The notes under the pieces were generated by a model. That model had not been told where the DNA came from. It saw only the letters and a program-made list of their open reading frames with translations, and ran no database searches. Both the position numbers and the translations under genes were made by a program. Of a stretch of 64,000 nt of DNA, positions 1 to 11,196 are shown in pieces (the stretch's first letter is position 1; the number at the start of each line of letters is the position of its first letter). Source of the DNA: Isoetes taiwanensis (Eukaryota; Streptophyta; Lycopodiopsida; Isoetales; Isoetaceae). The stretch is taken from assembly GCA_021234155.1 (NCBI GenBank), contig JAJEKV010000014.1, forward strand, positions 10,247,563-10,311,562. Reading direction: 5' to 3'.

Positions 1-223
1 AGATTCTAGGTGCTAATCTTCTTATGCGTGAGATTAGATAGATATAAAAATGAGTGTGTCATGCACCTGTTTTACATTTCCTTTACATCTCTGTTCCAAG
101 GATGTTTTCGTGCAGGCCATTGCTATTTTAAATGTTTTGTGGCAACTTTTGCATACTCCCGTGCCACATATTTATGCCACATATTTATCACTGAAGTATA
201 ACTCAAATTTGGTCAAATTGTAG
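1..223 (+). other. Probable LIG1 intron sequence
   Basis: T-rich sequence ending in the acceptor TTGTAG directly before the first recognisable ligase exon. No coding match to LIG1 was found in it, so it is read as intron. Confidence 0.6.
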
Positions 224-1992
224 ATTCAAGAAGCCCGATGTGAAGTCATTTGTAATTGACTGTGAAATTGTTGCCTATGATAAGGAGAATGACAAAATTT
301 TACCTTTTCAGGTGATTATGTATAATTTATTTTATTTTCTTGAACCCTGCATGCAATACGCTAGCGAGATTAATTTTCTTTAAATGGTTTTTGGCAGGTT
401 TTGTCTACGCGGGCTAGGAAAGGTGTGATAGTGAGTGACATCAAGGTCAAGGTCTGTTTGTTTGCGTTTGATATCCTTTACTTAAATGGGCGAGAACTAC
501 TTCAAGAACAATTGAAGACACGTAGAGAGGTATAAAACAGTTCTCTTCAGTGTGCACTTATTTGTTGTTTTCTCATTTTGGTATGTTGAAGCCTTCCAGA
601 TATTGTATAGCTCTTTTGAGCCCATTGATGGAGAATTCCAGTTTGCAACCATGATAACCTCAAGAGATCTTGAAGAGATTCAGGTCTTTCTGCAAGATGC
701 TATCAATCATTGGTTAGTTTATTTAGTCTTTAAGAGTGTGCTGGAGATTTTCAAAATGATAACATCCTGAATTATGACATTGAACTTCATACCAGTCATC
801 ATTTGATGCTTAAATCATTATACCATGAACGGAATTGGTGGCCTGTTTCTAACCTGCCAGTAAGAAGCTTATGGTCACTAAGGATGTCTTCTTTTCAGCT
901 GTGAAGGTCTGATTGTCAAGACTCTTGAGGAAGATGCCACTTACGAACCTGCAAAGCGCTCTAACAACTGGCTTAAGTTGAAGAAAGACTATATGGACAC
1001 GTTGGTATTTCCAACTTTTATAAGTAATTTAACGTGATGACCTTGGGATTATGACTAACTTGAACAAACTATATGTCTTTCAGTATCGGTGATTCCCTTG
1101 ATCTTGTGCCAATAGGAGCATTTCATGGGCGGGGAAAACGTGTAGGTATGAAAATTTATAGCTATCTGGCTATTAAATTTGTTCTGTTCTTTATTGAAGA
1201 TATTTCTCATTCAGGTGTTTTTGGGGCATTCCTTCTGGCTTGTTATAATGATGCGTCTGATGAATATGAAAGCATCTGCAAAATTGGTGAGTATAGAGCA
1301 AAATGGAGTAGTTCCACATAGCATCTGATGTACTTGTTTGTGTTATATATAGGAACTGGATTTTCAGATGCTGTTCTCGAGGATCGCTCTACCAGCTTGC
1401 GGAAGAGCATGATTGATAAACCTAGAGTATGAATGCTGTGTATTTTTGGATATTATGAACATTGTCCTAACTTTTTTGTCACTTGTTATAATAACAGCCC
1501 TATTATCGGTATGGTGATACCCTAAATGTTGATGTATGGTTTGATCCTGTTGAGGTAAAACAACGACAATTTCTTCTCAAGGACAGTGTGCAGTATGGAG
1601 TCTTCTGACATGCTACATGGTTATTGTGATTCAGGTATGGGAAATTAAGGCTGCAGACTTGAGCATTAGTCCTGTACATCGTGCGGCCAATGGTATCGTT
1701 GACCCTGTTAAGGTTTGTCCCTGAGTTGATGAGAAATGCTTCTTTGCAGTTTTCCACATCGTCATTTTTTGCTTTTCATGGGTTCAGGGCATTTCACTTC
1801 GATTCCCTCGCTTATTAAGGCTAAGGGAAGACAAAAAGCCGGAGCAAGCCACAACAGCAGAGCAGGTTTAAACGAGTTTTTCTTTTTTCTTAAATAAATT
1901 AGTGTGGACGACATTCTGTAATTCACATTGGTTTGCAGGTTGCCGAAATGTACAGGGCTCAAGCTCGGAATGGAGAAGATGATGAAGATTGA
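224..1992 (+). CDS. LIG1: DNA ligase 1 (ATP-dependent), C-terminal part, spliced, 5' end outside window
   Basis: Eukaryotic replicative ligase that seals Okazaki fragments and repair nicks in the nucleus. Eleven exons join in one frame with GT-AG introns: 224-311, 398-529, 600-712, 899-1000, 1084-1145, 1215-1286, 1353-1426, 1498-1554, 1635-1712, 1788-1865, 1939-1992 (TGA). The product shows the adenylation-domain motif [12 protein letters not shown], then [19 protein letters not shown], the lysine-rich motif [12 protein letters not shown], and the OB-fold motifs GAFHGRGKR and [11 protein letters not shown]. It ends in [18 protein letters not shown] and a short acidic tail, as plant LIG1 does. 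The catalytic KYDG lysine lies upstream of the window. Introns are short (about 66-186 bp). No stop or frameshift is seen, so the gene looks functional. Intron boundaries are read by eye from the splice sites and the protein frame. Confidence 0.95.
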
Positions 1993-2635
1993 ACAATTTG
2001 CTTGGTTAATTATTTAACCTTTTCAAGGTTATCTTGAAGAAAAAGAAATGTCAATATGTAAGTGGCAAGTACCGCAAACATTTTGTAATGCAAACTACCC
2101 CGAGTTTGAAATTTCATGGTACTTCATGGGCAGTGGCCACGAAATGGTGGCCAGGCTTATTTTGGCACACGGGCTTCTGATTAATGCAGCTAGCTCGAGG
2201 AGATAGAATTTCAATGACGTGGTTGGTTGGACAAAGGTCCCATACAATCTGCTGCGTGAGAATGTTGCCCTTTGCGAGAATGTTACCCTTTGCGCTATGG
2301 AACATTTATAGATATATGACCTAGAGAAGCTGAAGGCAAAAAATTATGGTTTGGACCGTATAACTATAATTGTATCATGTATTAGGTGTTATGTAACATG
2401 AGCCTAATACTAACTCGAGAGCCCAAGCATTTGATTCTAGCAGACTTGCTTAGCATATGTCAATCATCAGGGTAAGACCATTTGGTTACAATGTGAGGAA
2501 GATGCCCATGCATGTCATTGTCTAGTATAATACGTATATGCATGCGAACTATCAAATGTTTTGGGGTGGCACCATCTATAATCATTTATTAATCACGCCC
2601 CATAGGACATTGAGGTCATGCAAGACAAGTTTACA
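1993..2635. other. LIG1 3' flank, no gene seen
   Basis: Starts just after the LIG1 stop codon and should hold its 3' UTR. The only structure noticed is an 18-bp unit (GAGAATGTT, one variable base, then CCCTTTGC) repeated head to tail at 2258-2293. No further coding region is supported. Confidence 0.5.
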
Positions 2636-2639
2636 AAAC

Positions 2640-4030
2640 TGCTTTTAATTTTGACAACAATTTCTGCTTTTAATTTTGACAACAATTTTTGCATCTCAAC
2701 CTTTTTTGAATCATGGAGATCTCCATGGTGTTCTTAGAAGGCTGATGATCTCCGAGTCCATGAAGCCTATTTACAAATGTAATAATGGTCTGAATAAGTG
2801 CCTCTACTTCTAAGGGCAATAGACTTGCTTTTGTTAATTTGATACGATATGGGGTTTGTATCTTTACTCCAATTCTTCCTGTAGAAAGTTTTTTTGTATA
2901 TGCTCTATCTTCCCCACGAAACTTTACATTGCATGGCAATGTAGGTCCCCAGGCGTTGCCTTGACCTTGGGTATGTCCTTTGCACTAATGTTTTGAACAA
3001 CATTTTCTTCAACCCCCAATCTGTCAGTTTTGCCTTATAGCATTTACACAACATTCTGTATAATGCCTTTTTACCCCCAGTAATATGTTTCTTTACACAT
3101 TCTTTCCACCTGTAATTTGTAGTGAATTCTAAGTCCAACCTTATATACAAACTCTGGCCTATTCATTGTGCCATAGACCATTATCTTGGTTTTAAAAAGA
3201 TTCACTTTCATTTCCTTTTTATCACAAAATCTATCCAGGTTAAGTAAATGCCAATAGAACTGCATCATCTGTATCACATAGTCACCTAATCTAGTGCCTG
3301 CTGAACCATTTTGTTGAAGCCCACATTCCAATTTGTAGATGTACAATAGCAATTTTTGCAAGAACCTCTTCATATAACTTAGCTACTCTCCCTTGAAGGA
3401 GACTAGAACCTCAAGTTCTTCCATTCTCTTTCCCAAGCTATTATGTAGCACAATGTCAAAGGCTTTTGAGAAATCTATGAAAGCTGGATATAGCTTGCTC
3501 TATCAAAACTCTCAGTGTCAACGCATGATCCAAGGTGTTACGCACCCACCAAAAACCAGCTTGACATTGGACTCGTCTGTTATGATCTTCGGCCCATCTT
3601 CCCTTCCCATTTTAACAATTCTACACTCAAACCTTGCAAATTTGCTACTTTACCATTTTGCATGCATTTCAACGCAACATTTACATCTTCATTTGTAAAA
3701 ATGTCTTCAATCACATTTACACTTTCCATGTTCACAACATTTTCACAGTAATATAAAGAATGCATTAGCTGAATCAGTTTTCTTCCTCCAATTCTAACGA
3801 TGGCAAATTTCTCTTCAAATTATTCTAGAATGTCTCAGGATCCCTCATCCTGTTTCTTTAGCGTATATGCCATTTCTTCTCCATTATCAGTGCCTTATAC
3901 TATTTTGGTTGAATCTAACCCCCTTGGGTAGATGGGCTCTTGCCAACGCACATTCCTTGTCCCACCATGTGTTTGAATGTGTCCCTTGTTTCTTCGGTTT
4001 GGTGTATCCAATCTTGAGTCTGGAGGCGAC
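2640..4030 (-). mobile_element. LINE fragment, CCHC-tail family (reverse transcriptase pieces)
   Basis: On the minus strand the order from 4030 to 2640 is: a linker ending in WWDKECALARAHLPKG, the start of a reverse transcriptase (ALKCMQNGKVANLQGLSVEL, 3580-3765), then its C-terminal part (MKVNLFKTKIMVYGT, 3071-3373; KALYRMLCKCYKAKLTDWGL, 2905-3150; TPYRIKLTKASLLPLEVEAL, 2670-2939). The last motifs match the better copy at 7.7-8.5 kb (RALYAMQNNCFRAEIHDWP and TVPYAILLQETGFWPL), so this is the same family. Several frameshifts break it. The 24-bp sequence CTGCTTTTAATTTTGACAAC... is doubled near its 3' end (about 2639-2688). No 3' UTR tail was seen. Confidence 0.8.
2670..3765 (-). pseudogene. LINE reverse transcriptase pseudogene
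   Basis: Three reading-frame segments (3580-3765, 3071-3373, 2670-3150) carry consecutive parts of one non-LTR reverse transcriptase. The central catalytic YADD block is not visible and the frames do not join, so it is a decayed fragment. Identification rests on the NGK..LQGLSVELLKW and LTVNLxKTKxMVxGT type motifs found in this enzyme family. Confidence 0.75.
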
Positions 4031-5640
4031 AACATCTACAATAATCGTGTAGATGACATTAGACAATGAAATAGACATGTAGTCAGAGAAGATAATAGAA
4101 GAATCCAACTTGAGAATGAGAGAAATGAGGCTCATGTCATTTCTAGCATCTAAAAACTTTCTCTTCTTAAACTCATTAGCAACACATGTAATGCAATTTC
4201 CAAGGAGTGGCCAAGTTTTTCTGAAAAAATCAACCTGAGGCCCATATGGTCTAGGAATTTTACCATTTTTCATATCCTTGACAATTTGCAAAAGCTCAAT
4301 ATTCTCAAATGGCTTAGTAAGAAAAAAGTTCCGTTCACTTCTAACTTTAGTACCAAGATTGATGAAGTCATCCAGAATATTAGAGGTGGCATCTCTGTTA
4401 GTACCCATGATGTTGATAAAATGATCACTAGCAACCTTCTTGACGTCTTCATCATTAGAGATGACATTTTCCCTTATCTTGACCTCATAAATTTGATTTT
4501 TTTTTTCAGCCTTTCCTTTGCTTTGATAAAAAAGATATTTAGAGTTGCACCGTTCGTCCTCTTTGATCTCTTTAATTTTAACCTTGACTTTCCATCCTTT
4601 GGCGATTCTAATTTCTTCCTTTTCAATTAACAATCTGGTATTAATTATCCTGCTACTCCAAGTGGGCATGATAAGGCTACTTCTCAGACTATTAAGATGG
4701 ACATTGTTTTGATAGAAAATATTCTTGCCCCACTCTTTGAGCCAACTCTTAATCTATTTAGTTATATTGATCCACCATTCCATCTTTCCAAATCTGTTAG
4801 TAGGCTTATCATTATTATTGATGATATTTTATACCTTACTCACGAATTTTTCATGCTCCAGGAGGCTGATATTGAACTTGAAATAGGAATTTCTCTTTCT
4901 TCTATTATCATTTCCTGTGATAATAACTTATTGGGGGAAATGATCAGAGATAGTATACCCTTCCAACTTATCTACTCTATTACTGTTCTTCCAGAGATCC
5001 TCCTCTCTTCGTCTGTCAGTATGTTGGGTTAGGTCTTCAGTGTCGTTTAGAAGTTAATATATTGCTTCTTGCTCTTCTGTGTCTCTGGCATTGTACTTCA
5101 AAAGCAGACGCTCATCTATCCTCACTGAAAGAAAATCTATCGTGGATCCATCCTATGATCACACCAACTGTAGGCATTGGGTTTGGTCCTAGCAAGAGTT
5201 AAGCCCTAAGACGAAATAAGATTATGTAGGACACGAAGATCTCGGGACAAAGGAGTCCTAGAATTCTTGGTTTTCATATAACTATTGATAACCATATTAA
5301 TGTTGCATCTAGAGATACATTCATCAAGAGCCAGATTTTGTAAGCTGTGCCTTAACTTATTCCCCCAAATTAGAACCCTATCAGATGGATTATTATACGC
5401 ATAAACATTTACCAATCCAATCTTACAATCTCCAATTTTATCGTACAGGATCTGCCACCTCCCACTACTGCTATTGACCATGTAGTTGTCTTCCAGATTA
5501 ACATCCTGTTTCCAAGCTATAGCAATACATGTAGAGGAATAATTAGCAATAATAGACCAAATCCTATATTTATGGGGGAGGATTCCTGAAATAATTCTTT
5601 CATGATTAAGATCATGAATCTTATGCTCTTGGATAAAAGG
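4031..5640 (-). mobile_element. L1-type LINE ORF2 fragment (endonuclease to reverse transcriptase)
   Basis: Minus-strand translation from 5640 down gives the end of an APE-type endonuclease (GRWQILYDKIGDCKIGLVNV and AYNNPSDRVLIWGNKLRHSL, within 5206-5481). A linker follows (SDHF, then NSYFKFNISLLEHEKF) in shifting frames. Then comes the N-terminal reverse transcriptase region at 3887-4669: DDFINLGTKV, FFLTKPFENIELLQIVKDMK, NGKIPRPYGPQVDFFRKTWP, FSDYMSISLSNVIYTIIVDV. These are characteristic of plant L1 ORF2. The frame then runs into the unrelated LINE below 4031, so the L1 copy is truncated there. Several frameshifts are present and it is not functional. Confidence 0.85.
4050..4669 (-). pseudogene. 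L1 ORF2 reverse transcriptase, N-terminal part
   Basis: An open stretch with the plant L1 order 'SKYLFYQSKGKAEKKNQI ... HFINIMGTNRDATSNILDDF ... MKNGKIPRPYGP ... FSDYMSISLSN'. The usual PGPDG loop reads PRPYG, and the usual DYRPISL reads DYMSISL, so conserved residues are already lost. The open frame continues to 3887, but those last residues belong to the neighbouring LINE type. Confidence 0.8.
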
Positions 5641-5666
5641 AAATCAGGTTTAAGAGTAGAGAAGCA

Positions 5667-6304
5667 GACCTTTAAGCGATCCATTTAAGCCCAAAACAGA
5701 GCACTACCACACACAGGTCAATCCGTTGCTTGAACACGGCCCCCACCAGTATCTGAAGGCACACATTCCCACCAAGAAACGAAGAGCTATAGCTGCAATA
5801 AGGACAGGGTCCCACCATGAGACAGGCCGCTGGGGTACGGATGGAGGGCAGGGAATCCCCCGGCATGAGAGATTATGCCAGTGCTGTCACATGCAGATAG
5901 TAGAAGATGAACACCATGCTCTACAGGAATGCCCAACATATACACACATCCGAGGCCGAGCAGCTCATGCCGATCTCAGATGCTCTGAGATAGCAATTCA
6001 CCAACTGTTGGCTTCGCCAATGGTGGCACGTCTTGCATCCTACATTCTGCAAGTCTCCACCGCCAGGGAGTCCCTCACAGCACAGGGAATTTGAGCGCCC
6101 AAATAGGGCCTCTCAACGCCTACTACAAGGGTTTTTCCTCCCACACGGGGGGTTTTTTCATCCCAGTGGTAGAGACACATTGTACAGGGTTTCTGTGGTT
6201 TTATTTTGTGTTTGGAAACTTTCCGCTATATTGTAAAACCGTCTCATAGGCCAGTTGGTCTCCATGGACGTTAAAATATACTTCCTTCCTTCCTTCCTTC
6301 CTTT
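5667..6304 (+). mobile_element. LINE 3' fragment with CCHC domain and TTCC-type tail
   Basis: Plus-strand 3' end of the CCHC-tail LINE family. The ORF end (5667-6094) contains RAIAAIRTGSHHETGRWG, then LCQCCHMQIVEDEHHALQEC, a C-x2-C-x9-H-x4-C zinc-knuckle-like motif also present in the copies at 7.5 and 23.3 kb. About 180 bp of 3' UTR follow, ending in GGTCTCCATGGACGTTAAAA, TATA and a (CTTC)n tail at 6281-6304. The 5' end is truncated and abuts the L1 fragment, so this copy probably inserted into or beside it. Confidence 0.85.
6281..6304 (+). repeat. (CTTC)n microsatellite forming a LINE tail
   Basis: Five to six CTTC units directly after the conserved LINE 3' terminus. Its position makes it the element's 3' tail rather than an independent microsatellite. 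Confidence 0.85.
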
Positions 6305-7313
6305 TAATTATGCTATTAGTACTTGAGAGAATCCAAGTGATCAACTTAATTGATTTATTCAATTAACACTTATGAACTCCATTAGCCATTCTTGATTGAA
6401 TGGCTAATTTTCTTGGAATTACCCACACGAGGCTTGGGTTGGGTCCTTTTTTCACTTTTCCTCTTCTTTGATAAGTAACTTGCTGTGAGCCAAGCTTGTC
6501 ATAATCTGGATGAATTCACTCTCACCAATTTTTTTTCTTCAGATGGCTCATCAATAAATCTTTCTCAATATAATTCTCGTTAGGATAGAAATTTGGTACA
6601 AAAAAAGTAACAGTACTTGTGTTGACTTTCACAGAAAGATCAACATTTTCATTGACGAAGACCAGATTGCTGTCTATAGTGATGCCATTGGAAAGCTTAG
6701 TACTAAATCTTTACTCATCACAATGTTGCTCTTGCTGCCTTCACTCGATTGCAGTTTTTCTTTTGCATCCACGCCTGCTTAAACTGAGAAGGGAGAGCCC
6801 TCTAGTCAATAATTTTTACTTTGTTAATTCCATTATCTCGAGTATTGATGGGGACTTATTTTAATCTCTCTTTTGCAATCTGAATTGATGTCCTTGGAGA
6901 TGCAAACAGAAGGAAAATAGAGATGCAAGACTTCACCGAGATATTCACAACAATCTTCTACAAGTATCAACTTATAAAACATCTATGCATTGAGTTACAC
7001 AAGTATTGGTTCACGATTGGCACTTCAGCCTTTCAAATAAAATTTAAGTGGCCATTGAAAATTCATTGTTCATATTGTCATTGACTGGAATACTATTCAT
7101 AAATCAACAATCAAGCTGATCGCCCCAGTCTTATCAGTTTCAATTTGGTATTATCTCCTTTTAGCTTACACTAAGATATTCAAATTCTATTCTTGTCATG
7201 TCTAGCCGGCCGCATGGTAATTCAGCCCTTAATTCAATGGTTAACAAATAGATAAAGAGATAAATAATGTTTTAACTCTTCTATAGAGTTGCATTTGCAC
7301 TCTAACATATAAT
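6305..7313. other. No gene seen
   Basis: AT-rich sequence between two LINE copies. The open frame at 6619-6864 shows no recognisable domain and is taken as chance. Confidence 0.5.
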
Positions 7314-7499
7314 ATTGTAGAATAGAATAGAATAGAATAGAATAGTTTTTTTAACGTCCACGGAGACCAATAGATCATGGGACCCATACAATGGGCTAGT
7401 ACAATCATTACTACTAGGATTAAAAAACCCCTGCCTCGAAAGGTTTTCAAGGGAAAAACCTTTGCAGTAATGATGATACTAGACAAGCTTAGATAATGA

Positions 7500-7727
7500 C
7501 TACTGAGGGCTCAGTAATTGCAGATGTTTATCTAGAACCTCAAGTATGTATAATGCCAAGTCATGCACAGATGGTGCACTGAGAAGTTGTGGAAGCGTGG
7601 AATGGAATGCTAGGGTCGAAAAATGATTCCGGACTACCTCAAAAGCAGGGCAACTCATAAGAGTATGGCTTTCATCTTCAATAACTTGTAACTGGCAACA
7701 GGCACATAGTCTCGCTTCTCGCGGCAA
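7500..7727 (-). pseudogene. LINE ORF2 terminal CCHC zinc-knuckle segment
   Basis: The short frame contains ARLCACCQLQVIEDESHTLM followed by SCPAF. Spacing C-x2-C-x9-H-x4-C is identical in the plus-strand copies at 5.9 and 23.3 kb, which supports a real nucleic-acid-binding motif at the end of ORF2. Confidence 0.8.
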
Positions 7728-7743
7728 TTGCGGCCGCTCCCAT

Positions 7744-8451
7744 CTACTGTCTCAATCCAGTTTTGTGGGACCCCGTGCGAATTGATGCAATAGCTACAAG
7801 CTTGTTCCTGGACAATGAAGCAAGCAAATAAGCTTGGGGCCCTGGTGCCAAAGTGGGATTTATGTGTGCATGATAATGACCAGTTTTCACTTGGGCCAAA
7901 GTAACTGCGTCCCATATCTTTTGAGAAAAATGACCATTAAGATATTGTTGCAAAAGCTCAGGATCAGAACTGGCAAGCATCAGGCAGTGCTCTGGTTGCA
8001 CAGCCCAATGGGCAAACCATGTAGTGCAATGCTCTTTCCAACATCGTTTCAAACGCTGAGGAGATTCAGCCATGGCAAGTGCAAGAACAGGATACCTAAC
8101 ATCATCCATGTGGTGCACCTTGCAGATATAGTGGAGATGGCGCTTCATGGCAGAATGTTGAAGAGGCCAAAAACCTGTCTCTTGTAAAAGAATAGCATAG
8201 GGCACCGTTGTTTTAACTCCAAGGCTGTAAGTGAGAAAGGACTTTTGCACCCGCTCCAAGCTCTCCCAAGCACTAGCACTAATGGCAGGCCCCCACACTT
8301 CAGAACCATACAGTAAAACAGGCTCTACCAAAGCCCGAAACAAGTGGGCTTTCCGTGGCCAATCATGAATTTCTGCGCGAAAACAATTGTTTTGCATTGC
8401 ATAGAGTGCTCTCCATCCAGCAGCCACCCGCTTGGTAATACTTGTTCCCAA
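7744..8451 (-). pseudogene. LINE ORF2 C-terminal region
   Basis: A 235-residue open stretch. It holds the thumb/connection-like motif SEVWGPAISASAWESLERVQ, which follows the reverse transcriptase in this LINE type, and ends at VAIASIRTGSHKTG, the segment that precedes the zinc knuckle in other copies. A frameshift near 7740 separates it from the knuckle in 7500-7727. Confidence 0.85.
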
Positions 8452-9275
8452 AGTGTGTTCTTACAATTCTACACCAAGATACTTTGTAGCTATCTACAAC
8501 TTCAACCCAGCGGCTATCATAGTGCATAGGGGAACATTGTGAGAAGATTGAACTACCAAAAGCTTGGTCTTTTTGCTTGATTAACACTTGAGACACTGTG
8601 TTCTCACGTAAACCGTGCGGAGCATGTAAATGTTGCTGCATACTAGCAGCGGTATGTGCCAGAAGTGAAACATCATCAGCATACATAAGTTGCCTAATGA
8701 TATAGTGTGCCAAATGTGGACCTCCGCCGCCATGATTATCAAGCCATTCTTCCAATTGATCAATGTACAAGCCAAAGAGTGTAGAAGATAAAGGGCAACC
8801 CTGACGAACTCCAATATTGCTAGTGATTTGAGTACCCGATTTGGAAATTTAGCAAAACCCTTTCATAGAGCCGATAAACTGCATTTTGAAGATCTTGTGG
8901 AACCCCAAGTGCCTGCAAGCGCTGCCAAAGAAGCTCGCGTGGTACTGTATCAAAAGCAGAAGTAAAATCCACAAAGCATATAAATGTGAAAATATGGTCT
9001 ATTGTAGAATGGCATGGACGAAAGCACGCACGTCCTACAAAGACGCATACACCCGGTATGTTACGCCCATGATGTCAAGCGCTTCTCGAAAAGGCGGCTA
9101 AGAGCTTTGAAAATATGGAACTTACCATGTTCATGCGATAATTAGAAGGGTCATGCTTATCACCTGCTTTGTAAATTGGTACGACCTTACTGACAGCCCA
9201 AGTTTCTGGCAAGCCTTCTTGCAAATCTTGATTTAAAAGAGTAGTGATGATTGGAAGCAATAGCGGACCCCCCAT
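8363..9275 (-). pseudogene. LINE reverse transcriptase, catalytic part, frameshifted
   Basis: Carries the finger region (KVVPIYKAGDKHDPSNYR) and the YADD active site (LMYADDVSLLAHTAASM) in two different frames. The part between them (about 8770-9075) reads in other frames. Identity with a non-LTR reverse transcriptase is clear; function is lost. Confidence 0.85.
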
Positions 9276-9290
9276 TTAAGCAATTCTGCT

Positions 9291-11196
9291 TGCATTAACA
9301 TCATAAAAAGATTAGTATGAAGAATGTTTATATTGGACACATTACCCAAACTATTAAAGATCGCCATCATAGGGGAATTGGTCCAAAGTGCTGGAGATAA
9401 ATTTGGGAAGAAGACCCAGGTGGAGGTCGAAATAACCTCGTAATTTTTGGAGATATACAGGAAAGGTTACCTCATGATGTACAAGGGAATATTAGCAATA
9501 GACTCCATCTTTTTCTTGAGGATATAATCAACACAATCATCCTTCCTGCACATAATTTGGTAGGTTTTACTATCCGATTTAAGAATAGGAAGAATCAAGA
9601 TCTTCTAATTCTTAGTAATCAAGTACTTAACTTCTCCTAGAGGGGGACATTTTCCCAAGAAATGAATAAGAAAACCTTTATTAGAATACATATAAGAGGC
9701 AAAAGAATCTTTAGCATAAGGCAAACTGATAACATCGTCAGTAATAAGCACATTATTGCCACAATGATTTTGATCATCACAAAAAATAGAGGACAAGCCT
9801 CTAAAGAATAGTCTCTAGAACATCCATCGAGACTTATTCATACAGTTCACAACGTGCCAAATAATGTTCCTCTCTTGCGAAATTTTAATAACCTGAGGGG
9901 TATATTTGGAAATTTTCTAAATATGATACTAAGATAACCATCTATTATTTATAGTGCTTGTTTCTTATAGACATGATGCATATAAGAAGGTCAGGCACCT
10001 TTACAACACAAAGAGAGGGTGCTCAAAGACCGGATTGACCATGCCATCTTGTAGTACATTTTTCCACATCGTAGGACATGTTATGTGTCCTCCAATATGG
10101 CAGCCATCTTAAGGGTACAAATTTCTCTGTGCAGGAGGATCTCTTCCCAGTACAGTTAACTAGATGACGTGAGGAGTTGTGCAAAGCGCGAGGAGTGGGG
10201 CTTCAGAAAAAGTGGGTTGTCTATATGGGGGGCCTAGCTCTTATTCATGATACATGGGTACGCCCTTGGGATACTGGCCTATAAAGCGAAGGGGATGGAA
10301 ACTTCAGATTATGTAAAGAAGGCTTTGGATATGCAAATTTCAGCGGGGAATATCATACATTGTTTTTGGGAAGAAAACCTTCCAAGTCCGTTTTGCTTCT
10401 TTTCTTGCTAGCAGGAAGCATAAACAACATGGCAAAGTATGTTCAAAAAATAGGTGATTTATTCTTCTTATTGATGCTGAGCAATCATTTTTTTGCTGAA
10501 AGTATTAAGGATGCAGAATATAATCCTGACAATGCAGCATTGATTGCTAGGGTACATGATACATTGGGAGGTATGGGACTCTTTGATCTATCAGTTCTCT
10601 ACAGTTTATGCAAGCTAGAGATTAAAAAATATCTCAAGTACTGCTATGCTTGGAACATTTTATATGGCTCAAGTGCTGATATGCTTGTAGCTCTTTAGAC
10701 CAAGTTCTGATATGCCTGAGTCAAACTCAAGTACTAATAAGCTTGAGGGCAGCTTGAGGACTGTTATACTTTAGCATGCTTTTTGTTATACTTTGCTTAC
10801 ATATCTAAAAATGGTTGCATAAGCTTTCGAGAAAAAGGTTTATTATCTGTTACTTGTACTTTCTCATCAGTTATTGATGTAGGGAAGCTAGAATACTAGA
10901 GATTTCCTGCAAAGATACCTTTCAAAAATACATCATCCAAGGGCTAAGAACCAAGATGCACAACTTTCTTATTACTAGCAGAATACTATAGGTAGGATTT
11001 GAAGGACGACAATCTATTATCATGGAAAATCAAGATACATACAAGGGACCTGTGACATGGGACTCAACGAAATAGATCACTAAGCAAAACCACCCATACA
11101 CAGTATATAATCATACTCCTTGTGCCGCCTTGAGGCGTTTAATGGCCTCGTGATAATCAACATGATCTGCGACATTGAGGTGATCATCAACAGACA
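9291..11196. other. No recognisable gene; one unknown ORF
   Basis: A plus-strand frame at 10360-10698 (112 codons, with ADMLVAL at its end) has no domain I recognise. A minus-strand stretch at 9400-9800 (containing SLPYAKDSFASYMYSNKGF) faintly resembles reverse-transcriptase palm sequence, but not enough to call. The region is probably more decayed LINE DNA. Confidence 0.4.

Larger units (their letters stand above)
7314..9290 (-). mobile_element. LINE, 5'-truncated, CCHC-tail family, (TTCTA)n tail
   Basis: Best-preserved copy of this LINE family here. On the minus strand: reverse transcriptase start (9075-9275, LPETWAVSKVVPIYKAGDKH, then DPSNYR), catalytic block QLMYADDVSLLAH (within 8363-8770), a C-terminal domain (7744-8451, VAAGWRALYAMQNNCFRAEI and PVLLYGSEVWGPAISASAWE), then the knuckle LCACCQLQVIEDESHTLMSC (7500-7727). 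The 3' UTR ends in GGTCTCCGTGGACGTTAAAA, Ts and an (ATTCT)n tail (7314-7345). Frameshifts separate the blocks, and the endonuclease and ORF1 are missing, so this is a dead 5'-truncated insertion. Confidence 0.9.

Noticed and set aside
3393-5032. Plus-strand ORFs of 78-114 codons
   Set aside because: Antisense shadows of the LINE reverse transcriptase and endonuclease fragments on the minus strand.
9400-9800. Minus-strand reverse-transcriptase-like piece
   Set aside because: Only a weak resemblance (SLPYAKDSFASYMY); too little to assign to a domain.
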